Made by a program: the position numbers and the translations under genes
The notes under the pieces: generated by a model
Database searches by the model: none
Seen by the model: the letters and a program-made list of their open reading frames with translations, nothing else
What the model was told of the DNA's origin: nothing
From: Bacteroidales bacterium
GTDB lineage: Bacteria > Bacteroidota > Bacteroidia > Bacteroidales > Bacteroidaceae
NCBI GenBank assembly: GCA_015060865.1
Contig: SUXS01000001.1
Span: 248,001 to 312,000 of the forward strand
Reading direction: 5' to 3'
Length of the DNA: 64,000 nucleotides
In this document: piece by piece, positions 42,488 to 52,352 of the stretch
Numbering within the stretch: the stretch's first letter is position 1
Layout: each line of letters begins with the position of its first letter

Positions 42488-45400
42488 CTATTCTATCACC
42501 ATTTTCTCTCCATTGACAATATAGATTCCAGGAACATTTACATCAACATGCTTACGCCCCATCACATCATAGATTGCGGAGGAATGAGGGTAAGCATCAA
42601 CGAAAGGGTGCTCAACGGCATTTCCTTCCGGATCTACCGTGTAAACTCCATCGGTAATTTCCTCGATACTGAGCGGTGCATATACGATGCAGTATCCGCC
42701 AGGCTCTTCTTCATAGAGGAAAGCTACCCGGCCATCCTTCTGCATCGTCATGGTGCTGTAGGCCGAGCCACGGTCGCTGGGCTGTATGCCCTTGGTCCAA
42801 CCTTGCGAGAAGGTGGTGGGGGTATACTTATTGGTGCCATCGGCCTTATACTCCATCTCCTTATAGAAGATTGCTACATCGCTACGTCCATTGCCTGTGG
42901 GCACCGACTGCAACATAAGGTCGCACTTGGCACCATCGCTCTTGCGGATTACATTCACGAGCAGTATCTCGCCATTGGTGCTGTTGCCACCGAATGCAAG
43001 GCCATTAGCCACGTCATTGCTCGATACGGCCGTTCCCCACTTACCTGTAGTATACGTGTTGTCGGTGAAGGTGAAGAGGTTGAAGTAACGGCCTGCACCT
43101 TTGCGGCTGCTGAGTACTACAGTGCCATCGGGAAGCTCCTCCACCTTGGGCTCATCACCAGAGGGGGCAGGGCGGTCGGCTACCTTGCCGAGCACATGCC
43201 ACGAGCCACCGAAGTCATCGGAGTAGATTACACGGTTGCCTCCATCACGAGTCCACATAGAGCAGTAGAGACGGTAATACTGTCCCTTCTTTACCACGCG
43301 GCTTTGGCATATCTTACCCGAGCCTATAAACATGGAGGATACCGTGGGTGTCTCACCATCGAGGAAGAGCGAATAGATATGGTCGGTCACCTCCTCGGGC
43401 TGTGTCCATTCCCATTCCTGAGTTGTCTCATTGAAGGATGCGTATACGCGAGCCACGCGGTTGACAGCATCCGCATCCGTGTCGCCAATCTTGCTCTTAT
43501 CCCAACGGCCGTTCCAGCAAACCGTACGTCCACATACCATCATCACAAGGAGCTTGTTCTGCTCACGGTCGGCCACGATGGCTGCGTCGCCATATCCGGT
43601 GGTCATCGCATTGCTGCTTCCGCCCTTTCCGTTGGCCACGAAGAACTCCTTACCCCAGTTGGCACCATTGTCCGTTGAGATACGGCATTTGATGTCCACC
43701 TCGCCATAACCGATATCAGAGCCGCAGGGGCGATTGTCCGAGATGGCAAAGATATGCCCGTTGGGGGCTGTAGCAATGGCAGGTATACGGTAGGGATAGC
43801 CATTGGCATCGGGAGTATAATAGAGGGTACGCCAGTCATTGGTGCGGTAGAGCGCCTTGATACTGAGTGCGTCGGTGAGGTCGGCATCAGTATATGAGGC
43901 CACGATACGGCCTCCCTCCTCGAAACCGATGAAGGTATATCCACGATAGGTCATAGAGCTGAGCGAGAAGGTGGTTGCTCCTGCCGGTAGGTAATAGGTC
44001 TGTGCGGCTACACTGCCACTGACGCGAGTGCTGCTGTTCACACCGTTGATGTTCATATTCATCTCTGCCACCCGTGGATTGTCCTCCCAGGGCGCTCCAT
44101 CTACCTCGATGCCGATAGTTAGGGTGTTGTCAGACACTCTGTCGAATATCCACCAACCGCCTTGGTCGGCAGCATTGTAGAGTTTCAGGTTGCCACCCTT
44201 GCCTCCATAGGCATTGATGCTCATTCCCGTAGCATTGGAGGGCACAATGGCATAGCCGCCATCTTTGTCGATAAGTTTCCAGGTTGTTGCCGACTTGGCC
44301 GCAGCCATGGTTGCCGCTGAACCGTCGGTAGTGCCACTGACTTTAAGGGCATAGTCGCTACCTGTAGCCTTGTTGTAGAGCTTGAAGGCCTCTGTTGTGC
44401 CCACAAGGCTCCATAGCTCACCTACTGCCGTGAGGTCGCTTACTTGCGTGGTTCCTGCAGCACCATTAGCCGTTCCGCCAACACCTGCAGTATAGCTTCC
44501 GTCACGATACATGCGGATGCGCAACCATTTCTCTCCATAGTTCTCAGTAAGCACATCGAGGCTAAACTTGGCATAGATGGTAACGTTCTCTGTAAGGGTT
44601 TCAAAAGAGGTCGATACCAATGGCGTGGTATAGGCTGCATCGCTGTAGAATCCATCAAACTTATAGGCTGCATTGCACGACTTCAACGAGAGGTTGGGTT
44701 GCGTGGCCACCTCTGCAGTATCAACAAAGATTGGAGCCGAAGTAATGTCGTAGCCATTCCAGGTAAACACGGCATCGGCCAAGGCTGTGTTACTCACTAC
44801 AGTGAGTGACACCTTGCCCTTATTGCTGTTGCAGGGCACGAATACAAAGTCGGTACACCAGTCGCCCGAGGTCTGGTCGTAGGTGATGGTAGACTGGTCA
44901 AACTTGCTGCCGTCGTTCTTTACGACAAAATAGCGGGATGCACCAACCGAATAGAGTGTCACACCCTCGTGAGAAGCATTGGCCGCAACAGTGAAGTTGT
45001 ATGGCGTATCCGACATGCCTTTGTGTCCGAGGTACTTACCAGCCTTATTGGTAAAGGTGTAATAGGTGCCATCGCTCGCAGCAGTCCACTTATATGCATC
45101 GCTCGCAGCATTGTCGGTGCTGAGGGTCAATGTGCCATTATTATTATATAGGTAGCGGTTTACGAACTCACCGCCATGATAGGTGTCGCTATAGATATAG
45201 TACTCTACACCAGGAGTAGGCATTGGTGAGTTCTCAATGTCTTCTGGCGTATACTCCACCTCTTCAAACACATACTTACAGCCGGTGTCATCTATATTGG
45301 TGCCACCGCCCCAGTTGTAAACCTTATAACCGAGGGTCGAGTTGTTGGTTTGGTTGAACTGCACACTGCCACTCTTGATGATAACATAGCCTGCTGCATC

Positions 45401-48004
45401 GGCAGGAGCCAGTGTCCAGCCCGATGTGGGCGATGCAGCTGCAGTCTTCAGCGCAGTGTTGTGGCTGCTGGCGGGTGAGATGTAGCTGCCTTCAGCTGCA
45501 TTGACGATATCGAAGGCTCCATCGGCACGCTTCACAAACTTCCATATTGAATGGTTGGTCGGTGTACGTTCGCCCACGATATCGGCTCCCACTCCTTTGG
45601 CTGTAGGATAGCGGCTTTCACGCAAAGGCGTATACATACGATAGTATATGGCATTCGCATCGGTACTAGCTACCGGCTGATTCATATTGGCTGCGGTGCA
45701 ATTGGCAATCATTGCCTGCAAGGCCTTGTCCAACGCAACTCTTTGCGCAGCACGCTCCTCTGCTGTTGCCTCCTGGGCGAAGGTAGCCTCAATCTCTGCA
45801 ATCTTGGCATCCAGAGCTGTGGCAGCGCTTTCGGGCCAGTAGCCAGGCAATGGCTTGATATAGGCCGCACGGGCAAGCTTCACCTCACTGATCTTGGCTG
45901 CTGTCAGCTCGGCTGCTTCATCCATGCACTGGTTGGGCGAGTAGATAAGTCCGTCCACCGCATTGGTGCCGTCAAGGTCGGTAAGCACGAAGGTAAACAT
46001 CCACTTGTCAAGACGGTAGCCGGCATTTACATAGGGCAGTTTGAGAAATACCTTGTTCCATCCCTTCTTGAGCTGTACGGCAATAGGCTTGCGGGCGGGG
46101 AAGTTCTCATTCTTCAGCGTCACCTCCTTGTTGCTGATGCTCACGCCTGTGTTCTCATAGTCGGGAGCGGCAATAGGTGTGCCGTTAAGCCATATATTTG
46201 AACCATAGAGGTCCCACTTGCCTGCCGCAGGAGCAGGGTCCTGCTCGGAACGGCTATAGTTCTGGAACTCGATGACGGCGCCCACCTCCTGTGCCTCGGG
46301 CGAATATACATAGGTCCACGCATAAGCCGTCTGGTTATAGGCTGGAGCATTGTAGTAGGCGTTGATGATGCTCTTTCCCCAAGTATGGCTCAGGTAGATA
46401 CCAGCACCTGTAGCCATGCCTGTCTGATAGGTAGTACCGTTGTAGGTGTAGCTGTCGGGCTGTATACCCTCTTCGTTCATCTGCTCTTCGGGCGGGAACA
46501 CTTTCGAGGCGTCGCCTCCGTTGGGGAAGGCATCCGTAATGCGCCAACGCACATTGGTCTGCTTCACATAGGGGATGGGCTCGCCCTTCAGTGAGTGTGC
46601 CTTATGAAAAAGGAAACGGCGCTCCCAATCGGCAAACTCCTCATACTCGTCGCCCGAATTGGGTAGCATCACACCGCCACCACCGTTGGTGCCGCCATTC
46701 GTGCAGTTGTCGATGTAGTGCTTACCACCACCTATCCAAGCACGTTCGGCCGAAGCGATGACATTGGCATACACGTTGTTCTGCGCCATGATGTCGGCTA
46801 CAGACTCCAGCTTGCGGTCGTTCCAGCAGGCCGAGATGGTGCCGGCGATGTTGGCATCGCCCTTCTCCTTATAATAGATGGTGCTCTTGTATATGCCCAC
46901 CAGGTCGGCAAACACGTCGAAGTGATTCGTGTAGTTGTAGCGGCTATCGATGTTGGCCTTCCCTGAAGCCACGAAGCCACGTGTGCCCCACATCTGTGCG
47001 AGCGAAGCATTCAGGTTGTCCTGCCCGATGCCGTTGATGGGATTCCATATGCCGGCCTTCTTGCCTTTGCTCTCCACATAGGCAATCATCTCATTGAGAT
47101 AGGCAGCGGTGGTACTCACCTCATCTCCTCCTATATGTATATAAGGAGCATCTGCAAACACCTCTACCACCTCATCCAGAGCGGCCTTCAATACCTTCTT
47201 GCCCTCTTCGGTCTGCATGCCGAAGCCCATGGCACGCTCGAAGGCACCGCTGTGTCCCGGCATGTCGATTTCTGGAATCACGATGACGCCGTGCTTCTTG
47301 GCAACAGCCATCACAGCCTTGCACTCCTCCTGAGTATAATACTGTCCGGGGAATCGGGTCATGTATTGGCTCTGCGTCAGCTTCGGATAGGCTTTCACCT
47401 CGAAGCGCCATGCCTGGTTCTCGGTGAGATGCCAGTGGAAGGTGTTTACCTTGAAGCGCGACAGCAGCTCTATCTGCTTGATCAGTTCATCGGCAGGAAT
47501 ATACGAGCGACCCACATCGTGCATGAATCCGCGCAGCTTGAAGGCGGGCCAGTCGGTAATCTCCACCGTGCCGATAGCCTCGCTGCCCTCGTCGTACCCT
47601 TCAGCCAACTGTGCAAGTGTCTGTGCCGCACGGATAACACCCGTATTCGTCACTGCAGTAATAAGTATCTCATCTGCCGTGATATTCAGCGTGTAGGCCT
47701 CATTGTCGTAACCATGCAGCTCGTAGTCGTAGGCACCGGCGATGCTCTCCACCAGAGCGACCTTCACGCTAGCTCCATCTTTGGTGAGGGTGCATCCATT
47801 GTCGGTAAAGAACTCTTCAAGCAAGGCACACTGTGCTGCGCCATCATGGTAACCAATGGTTACATTGCGATGAAGTGCAAAGGAACCTCCATCAGTTTCT
47901 TCTAACAATTGCACCTTGGGCAATAGGTGCTCTACCTTAGCTTGTAAGGCAATGGGTAGGCATAGCGACAGCGTCGCAAGTACCATCATCAGTTGTCTTT
48001 TCAT
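42488..48004 (-). CDS. GH20 beta-hexosaminidase fused to GH33 sialidase
   Basis: The protein has 1838 residues with a signal peptide (about 1-22). Residues 25-150 are a GH20 N-terminal domain. The GH20 barrel (~155-480) has DVGRSYIP, VNTFHWHLTENQAWRFEV and the catalytic pair in IHIGGDE (Asp294-Glu295). Middle modules: a beta-sandwich region (~520-690), an Ala-rich helical stretch (~700-780), and several lectin-like repeats. The last ~450 residues are a GH33 sialidase: YRIP (about 1405-1408), Asp boxes STDNGANW and SDDFGGSW, the Arg-bearing KICQSRVV and SSRKGAGR, and the probable nucleophile Tyr in RGSAYSTMTM. The tail YDVMGRKHVDVNVPGIYIVNG resembles that of the GH95 protein. It would remove sialic acid and then HexNAc from host glycans. 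Confidence 0.9.
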   Translation of the reverse strand: MKRQLMMVLATLSLCLPIALQAKVEHLLPKVQLLEETDGGSFALHRNVTIGYHDGAAQCALLEEFFTDNGCTLTKDGASVKVALVESIAGAYDYELHGYDNEAYTLNITADEILITAVTNTGVIRAAQTLAQLAEGYDEGSEAIGTVEITDWPAFKLRGFMHDVGRSYIPADELIKQIELLSRFKVNTFHWHLTENQAWRFEVKAYPKLTQSQYMTRFPGQYYTQEECKAVMAVAKKHGVIVIPEIDMPGHSGAFERAMGFGMQTEEGKKVLKAALDEVVEVFADAPYIHIGGDEVSTTAAYLNEMIAYVESKGKKAGIWNPINGIGQDNLNASLAQMWGTRGFVASGKANIDSRYNYTNHFDVFADLVGIYKSTIYYKEKGDANIAGTISACWNDRKLESVADIMAQNNVYANVIASAERAWIGGGKHYIDNCTNGGTNGGGGVMLPNSGDEYEEFADWERRFLFHKAHSLKGEPIPYVKQTNVRWRITDAFPNGGDASKVFPPEEQMNEEGIQPDSYTYNGTTYQTGMATGAGIYLSHTWGKSIINAYYNAPAYNQTAYAWTYVYSPEAQEVGAVIEFQNYSRSEQDPAPAAGKWDLYGSNIWLNGTPIAAPDYENTGVSISNKEVTLKNENFPARKPIAVQLKKGWNKVFLKLPYVNAGYRLDKWMFTFVLTDLDGTNAVDGLIYSPNQCMDEAAELTAAKISEVKLARAAYIKPLPGYWPESAATALDAKIAEIEATFAQEATAEERAAQRVALDKALQAMIANCTAANMNQPVASTDANAIYYRMYTPLRESRYPTAKGVGADIVGERTPTNHSIWKFVKRADGAFDIVNAAEGSYISPASSHNTALKTAAASPTSGWTLAPADAAGYVIIKSGSVQFNQTNNSTLGYKVYNWGGGTNIDDTGCKYVFEEVEYTPEDIENSPMPTPGVEYYIYSDTYHGGEFVNRYLYNNNGTLTLSTDNAASDAYKWTAASDGTYYTFTNKAGKYLGHKGMSDTPYNFTVAANASHEGVTLYSVGASRYFVVKNDGSKFDQSTITYDQTSGDWCTDFVFVPCNSNKGKVSLTVVSNTALADAVFTWNGYDITSAPIFVDTAEVATQPNLSLKSCNAAYKFDGFYSDAAYTTPLVSTSFETLTENVTIYAKFSLDVLTENYGEKWLRIRMYRDGSYTAGVGGTANGAAGTTQVSDLTAVGELWSLVGTTEAFKLYNKATGSDYALKVSGTTDGSAATMAAAKSATTWKLIDKDGGYAIVPSNATGMSINAYGGKGGNLKLYNAADQGGWWIFDRVSDNTLTIGIEVDGAPWEDNPRVAEMNMNINGVNSSTRVSGSVAAQTYYLPAGATTFSLSSMTYRGYTFIGFEEGGRIVASYTDADLTDALSIKALYRTNDWRTLYYTPDANGYPYRIPAIATAPNGHIFAISDNRPCGSDIGYGEVDIKCRISTDNGANWGKEFFVANGKGGSSNAMTTGYGDAAIVADREQNKLLVMMVCGRTVCWNGRWDKSKIGDTDADAVNRVARVYASFNETTQEWEWTQPEEVTDHIYSLFLDGETPTVSSMFIGSGKICQSRVVKKGQYYRLYCSMWTRDGGNRVIYSDDFGGSWHVLGKVADRPAPSGDEPKVEELPDGTVVLSSRKGAGRYFNLFTFTDNTYTTGKWGTAVSSNDVANGLAFGGNSTNGEILLVNVIRKSDGAKCDLMLQSVPTGNGRSDVAIFYKEMEYKADGTNKYTPTTFSQGWTKGIQPSDRGSAYSTMTMQKDGRVAFLYEEEPGGYCIVYAPLSIEEITDGVYTVDPEGNAVEHPFVDAYPHSSAIYDVMGRKHVDVNVPGIYIVNGEKMVIE

Positions 48005-48170
48005 GATTTTAACTTATAATATTATTGGTATTATCTCTCTCAGCCTTCTCGTTCTGTTACAAAAATGTATTCTGCACCATTATACAAAAAGTTTACGACA
48101 CAAAAATACACTTTTCCACTGATTCCGTCATTACTGCCGACATTTATTTTTTGCATTTTCATAGTATCGG

Positions 48171-48202
48171 TTAGGTAAAACAAGTAAAAAAATGTATTTT
48201 TG
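48171..48202 (+). promoter_or_regulatory. promoter of the S9 peptidase gene
   Basis: TTAG at 48171-48174 (one mismatch), a 20-nt spacer and TATTTTTG at 48195-48202. The leader to the ATG at 48244 is about 35 nt. Confidence 0.65.
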
Positions 48203-48243
48203 CACATAATTGTATTGTACAAACTACAAAAACATAGGAATTT

Positions 48244-50361
48244 ATGAATTGGACAAAACACGCGCTACTTATGGCAACAACCATCGTGGCAGGAGCCTTG
48301 TGCTCTTGCGGAGGCGAAGAGAAGCAGACCAAGGCCGATACCCCATTCATCGGCAAGAATGAAATCAAGATCGAGGGCGACCGCATGATTCCCGAGGCCC
48401 TGTGGGCTATGGGACGCATCGGCAACGTGAGCCCCTCGCCCGACGGCAAGCAGATTGCCTACGGTGTCACCTACTACAGTGTGCCCGAGAACAAGAGTCA
48501 TCGAGTCATATATATGATGAATGCCGACGGCACCGACAATCACATGCTCACCACTTCGGCAGCCAGCGAGGGCGACGTCACCTGGATAAAGGGCGGCACC
48601 AAGCTGGCCTACCTGAGCACCGAGAGCGGCAGCAACCAGCTGTGGGAGATGAACCCCGACGGCACCGGACGCCGACAGCTCACCGACACGGAGAAAAGCC
48701 TTGAGGGCTACAGCTTCTCGCCCGACGAGACGAAAGTGATTCTCGTGATGACCGTGAAGAACGGCCCCACCACCGCCGACAAGCACCCCGACCTGCCTTT
48801 GGCTACAGGCCGCGTCATCACCGACCTCATGTACAAGCATTGGGACGAGTGGACCGACGAGATCCCCCACCCCTACGTGGCCGACTTTGACGGCAAGGGC
48901 ATCAGCAACCTCCGCGACATCCTCGAAGGCCAGCCCTACGAGTCGCCCATGCGCCCCTTCGGCGGTATGGAGCAGCTTGCTTGGAGCCCCGATGGCAAGA
49001 CCATTGCCTACACCTGCCGCAAGAAGACCGGTGCCGCGTACTCCAAGAGCACCGACAGCGACATCTACCTATATAATATAGCCACTGGCGAGACACAGAA
49101 CATCTGCAAGGCATCGGCCACCGACAAGAACATGGGCTACGACACCAATCCCCAGTACTCGCCCGACGGCACCATGATAGCTTGGCAGAGCATGGAGCGC
49201 GATGGTTACGAAAGTGACTGGAACCGCCTCTACGTGATGGACCTCGCCACGGGCGAGAAGCGCTTCCTCAGCCGCGCCTTCGACAGCAATGTGGACGAGT
49301 TTGTATGGATGCCCGACGGCAAGGGATTCTACTTCAGCGGCGTATGGCACGGAACAACGATGATATATAGCCTCGACCTCAAAGGCAACGTACGTCAGCT
49401 CACCGAGGGCCAGTACGACTTTGGCAGCATCACCCTCATGGGCGACCAGATACTCTGCAAGCGCCACTCCATGGCCGAGGCCGACGAGATTTATGCCTTC
49501 AACCCCGCCAACGGCAAGCAGCTCACCCAGCTCACCACCGAGAACAAGCACATCTACGACCAGATAGAGCGCGGCAAGGTGGAGCCCCGCTGGATGAAGA
49601 CCACCGACGGCAAGGACATGCTCACATGGGTCATCTATCCTCCCCACTTCGACCCGAGCAAGAAATACCCCACCCTGCTCTTCTGCGAGGGCGGCCCACA
49701 GAGCCCCGTGAGCCAGTTCTGGAGCTACCGCTGGAACTTCCAGATCATGGCGGCTAACGACTACATCATCGTAGCGCCCAACCGTCGCGGACTGCCCGGC
49801 TTCGGACTCGAGTGGAACGAGGCCATCAGCGGCGACTACGGTGGCCAGTGCATGAAAGACTATCTCACCGCTATCGACGAGATGGCCAAGGAGCCCTACG
49901 TGGATGCCGACCGTCTCGGCTGCGTGGGAGCCTCGTTCGGCGGCTACTCTGTATACTGGCTGGCCGGCCATCACGACAAGCGCTTCAAGGCTTTCATTGC
50001 CCACGACGGCATCTTCAACCTCGAGCAGCAGTACCTCGAGACCGAGGAACTGTGGTTTGCCAACTGGGACCTCGGTGGCCCCTATTGGGAGAAGAACAAG
50101 ATGACCGAGCACTCATTCAGCAACTCACCCCACCGCTTTGTCGACAAGTGGGACACCCCCATCCTCTGCATCCACGGTGAGAAAGACTACCGTATCCTCG
50201 CCTCACAGGGCATGGCCGCCTTCAATGCCGCCATCATCCACGGCATCCCGGCCGAACTGCTCATCTACCCCGACGAGAACCACTGGGTGCTGCGTCCGCA
50301 GAACGGCGTGCTGTGGCAGCGCACCTACTTCGAGTGGCTCGACAAGTGGCTGAAGAACTAA
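48244..50361 (+). CDS. S9-family dipeptidyl peptidase (DPP5-like), lipoprotein
   Basis: The protein has 705 residues. The signal ends in LCSC (Cys22), suggesting lipid attachment. Residues ~55-440 form a beta-propeller with repeated SPDG blades. The hydrolase domain has the nucleophile GASFGGY (Ser564), an Asp in HGEKDYRI and the His in DENHWV. The text around Ser (GASFGGYSVYWLAGHH) resembles Porphyromonas DPP5, which removes dipeptides after hydrophobic residues in the periplasm. The codon use is GC-rich, unlike the surrounding 50-60 kb region. Confidence 0.9.
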   Translation: MNWTKHALLMATTIVAGALCSCGGEEKQTKADTPFIGKNEIKIEGDRMIPEALWAMGRIGNVSPSPDGKQIAYGVTYYSVPENKSHRVIYMMNADGTDNHMLTTSAASEGDVTWIKGGTKLAYLSTESGSNQLWEMNPDGTGRRQLTDTEKSLEGYSFSPDETKVILVMTVKNGPTTADKHPDLPLATGRVITDLMYKHWDEWTDEIPHPYVADFDGKGISNLRDILEGQPYESPMRPFGGMEQLAWSPDGKTIAYTCRKKTGAAYSKSTDSDIYLYNIATGETQNICKASATDKNMGYDTNPQYSPDGTMIAWQSMERDGYESDWNRLYVMDLATGEKRFLSRAFDSNVDEFVWMPDGKGFYFSGVWHGTTMIYSLDLKGNVRQLTEGQYDFGSITLMGDQILCKRHSMAEADEIYAFNPANGKQLTQLTTENKHIYDQIERGKVEPRWMKTTDGKDMLTWVIYPPHFDPSKKYPTLLFCEGGPQSPVSQFWSYRWNFQIMAANDYIIVAPNRRGLPGFGLEWNEAISGDYGGQCMKDYLTAIDEMAKEPYVDADRLGCVGASFGGYSVYWLAGHHDKRFKAFIAHDGIFNLEQQYLETEELWFANWDLGGPYWEKNKMTEHSFSNSPHRFVDKWDTPILCIHGEKDYRILASQGMAAFNAAIIHGIPAELLIYPDENHWVLRPQNGVLWQRTYFEWLDKWLKN

Positions 50362-50829
50362 CATCGCGATTCTTCACATCCTGTTATACGACAAAAGAGA
50401 GTGCCGTTTTGGCACTCTCTTTTGTCGTTCTAATAGGGGTGCGAGACGAAACGTGAGGAAATCCTGTACAGAAATTTTGTAGCATTATGCAAGGCAAATC
50501 CTGCAGTTTGCTTACATGGTGATGAAATCGGAAGTATAGACTTACCCAACTCACAAACTTAAAAACTCAAAAACTCACGTTTCGCTTACTTTCTGAAAAA
50601 TCCTAATCGCCCGTGGCTGCGTTCTTTTCATCCGCTTTGGGGATTGGGCGAGAAGATTGCAAGGATTTCCTTATTCTTTTTTCTTATGTGGACATAAATT
50701 GCCGTAAATTGGCCATAAATTTTCCACAAATATATTCTGTTTTTTAATGTTCAAAATGCTTGCAACTTCGGAGATGTAAAAAGAAGCGGTGGATGAGATG
50801 TCCACCGCGTCATTGAGACATAGTATATG
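50362..50829. other. intergenic region after the S9 gene
   Basis: These 468 nt begin with a strong terminator. A distant inverted pair CGAAACGTGAG (50448-50458) / CTCACGTTTCG (50574-50584) brackets ~120 nt that end in an 8-bp array (CTCACAAA, CTTAAAAA, CTCAAAAA, CTCACG at about 50549-50578). No gene is seen. Confidence 0.55.
50388..50428 (+). terminator. terminator of the S9 peptidase gene
   Basis: A perfect 18-bp stem (ACGACAAAAGAGAGTGCC / GGCACTCTCTTTTGTCGT) with loop GTTTT, 26 nt after the stop. The T-run sits inside the 3' arm. Confidence 0.88.
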
Positions 50830-51774
50830 TCATTCTTCATCACCCCCTGCAAGCAGTTCTTTTATACATTCATCAACCCCTTCAGCATCGATACTCTTTG
50901 CCGCTGCTTTAGCCTGTTCTGCAAGGTTCTCATCACCAAGTTTAGTATATGCAGCAGACAAGTAGCAATACCCAAGCCAACCATACACTTGTACAACCTC
51001 TTGATACCTCATCGCATTACCTATCAAGTCGCGTGCAAGGGTATATTCACCACACTGGTAAGCACTAAGGCCAGTAAACAGCCAATTGATATGGCGCTCC
51101 TCCCATTGTTCCAGCTTCTCCAACAATTCGTCCAGATATCCTCCTATCGTCAGTGCTTCTCTATACTCACCAGTTGTGAATAACGCATATTGCTTGAGGT
51201 TCAGCGCTTCTATGTTTGTCACATCCATTTCCAGCACGATATTCGCATATTCTATTACCTCGGCATAGAATCTATTTTCGGCAAAGAGACTTATTGCCTG
51301 CAAGTAATACCTTATACTCTCCTCTTTGTCTCCCTGCTGTGCATATAGGTTACCCAAGTGTATATAGGGACGTGCGTATGTGGGGCGCAGCTCTATCGAC
51401 TTCTTATACATCTCTGCAGCTTGGTCTAAATCACCCTTATAGTAATATGCCGTACCCAAAGCATTATAATGGTAGTAGATATTGTGTGCGGTGCCCTCCT
51501 CCACCACATCGGTGAGCAATGCTATGGCTTTGTCATAATCACCCAATCCTATGTAGCATTCCGCCTCGATAGGCTGGATATTACCATACGCATCCATCTT
51601 GCGCAAGCTGTCAATAAGCAAGAGCGTAGTTTCCCAATCTCCTTGCTGATAGGTATGCTCCAGTTGCTCAATCAGCACTTTCGTTCCCTGTTCCGAACCC
51701 TGTTTCGGCGATTTACCATTTGAGCACGAGCAAAGTAGTACGATGACCAATACAAAACACCACTCCCTTTTCAT
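50830..51774 (-). CDS. TPR-repeat lipoprotein
   Basis: The protein has 314 residues. The lipobox is LLCSC (cysteine about residue 17). At least six TPR-like helical pairs follow, such as YYHYNALGTAYYYKGDLDQAAEMYKKSIELRP and PYIHLGNLYAQQGDKEESIRYYLQAI. It is likely an envelope scaffold. It is the last gene of a three-gene TPR run, 20 nt after the gene at 51795. The partner and role are unknown; the run follows the GTPase/aspartic-protease operon on the same strand. Confidence 0.8.
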   Translation of the reverse strand: MKREWCFVLVIVLLCSCSNGKSPKQGSEQGTKVLIEQLEHTYQQGDWETTLLLIDSLRKMDAYGNIQPIEAECYIGLGDYDKAIALLTDVVEEGTAHNIYYHYNALGTAYYYKGDLDQAAEMYKKSIELRPTYARPYIHLGNLYAQQGDKEESIRYYLQAISLFAENRFYAEVIEYANIVLEMDVTNIEALNLKQYALFTTGEYREALTIGGYLDELLEKLEQWEERHINWLFTGLSAYQCGEYTLARDLIGNAMRYQEVVQVYGWLGYCYLSAAYTKLGDENLAEQAKAAAKSIDAEGVDECIKELLAGGDEE

Positions 51775-51794
51775 TCCTTTCTGCTTCTAGTAAC

Positions 51795-52331
51795 TTAATA
51801 ATCAAATCCTGTTTCCTTTTTCAACTCTTTATATTTCTCGTAATCCTTATCTCCAAGGTCGTACCTTCCCAACTTATAGTACATCGTTGCCCGTTGTTTG
51901 TATGCTACTGTCCTATCTCGGAGTGAAGTTTCATCGTCGGGTAATACCTTCAAGCATAATGTTAGTTGCTCAACAGCCTCTTCCCACTCTTTGAAAGACT
52001 CGTGTATGCATGCTTTCAGAGCATGTGCGATTCCTCTAAGTTCCTTATTTCTCTTGGGCATATACTTCAAAGCTTTATCTATAGCAGTCATCGCATAGTC
52101 ATACTGCTTCTTATCCATATATATTGTTGCCATATAGAAGTGTGCATAGGGGTTCTTCGGGTGCACCTTCAGTTCTGCCTCGAAGCACTTCAATCCCTCA
52201 TCTAACTTACCTTTGTCTACCAGCTCTATTCCTCGATTGAGGTTAGCCGTGTCGAAACGTTTTTTTAATTGTGCACTCACACTCACCGTGGCCATCAATG
52301 CCACCATCATTGCTACTACTACCTTTTTCAT
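51795..52331 (-). CDS. small secreted TPR protein
   Basis: The protein has 178 residues with a signal peptide (about 1-20, ending VSVSAQ). Three to four TPR units follow (NLNRGIELVDKGKLDEGLKCFEAELKVHPKNPYAHFYMATIYMDKKQYDYAMTAIDKAL). Its signal and first repeats closely resemble those of the 680-residue neighbour (RPDTYNYNRGVELLNNGEYDEGVEYLESEL), so the two are probably duplicates and this one lacks the protease domain. It lies 21 nt after that gene. Confidence 0.8.
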   Translation of the reverse strand: MKKVVVAMMVALMATVSVSAQLKKRFDTANLNRGIELVDKGKLDEGLKCFEAELKVHPKNPYAHFYMATIYMDKKQYDYAMTAIDKALKYMPKRNKELRGIAHALKACIHESFKEWEEAVEQLTLCLKVLPDDETSLRDRTVAYKQRATMYYKLGRYDLGDKDYEKYKELKKETGFDY

Positions 52332-52352
52332 TTGCTGTTTTGTCTTTAAATT

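Noticed and set aside
48265-48870. 201-codon frame antisense to the S9 peptidase (and the larger one at 49069-50112)
   Set aside because: Shadows of the GC-rich S9 gene, which has clear catalytic motifs and a promoter.
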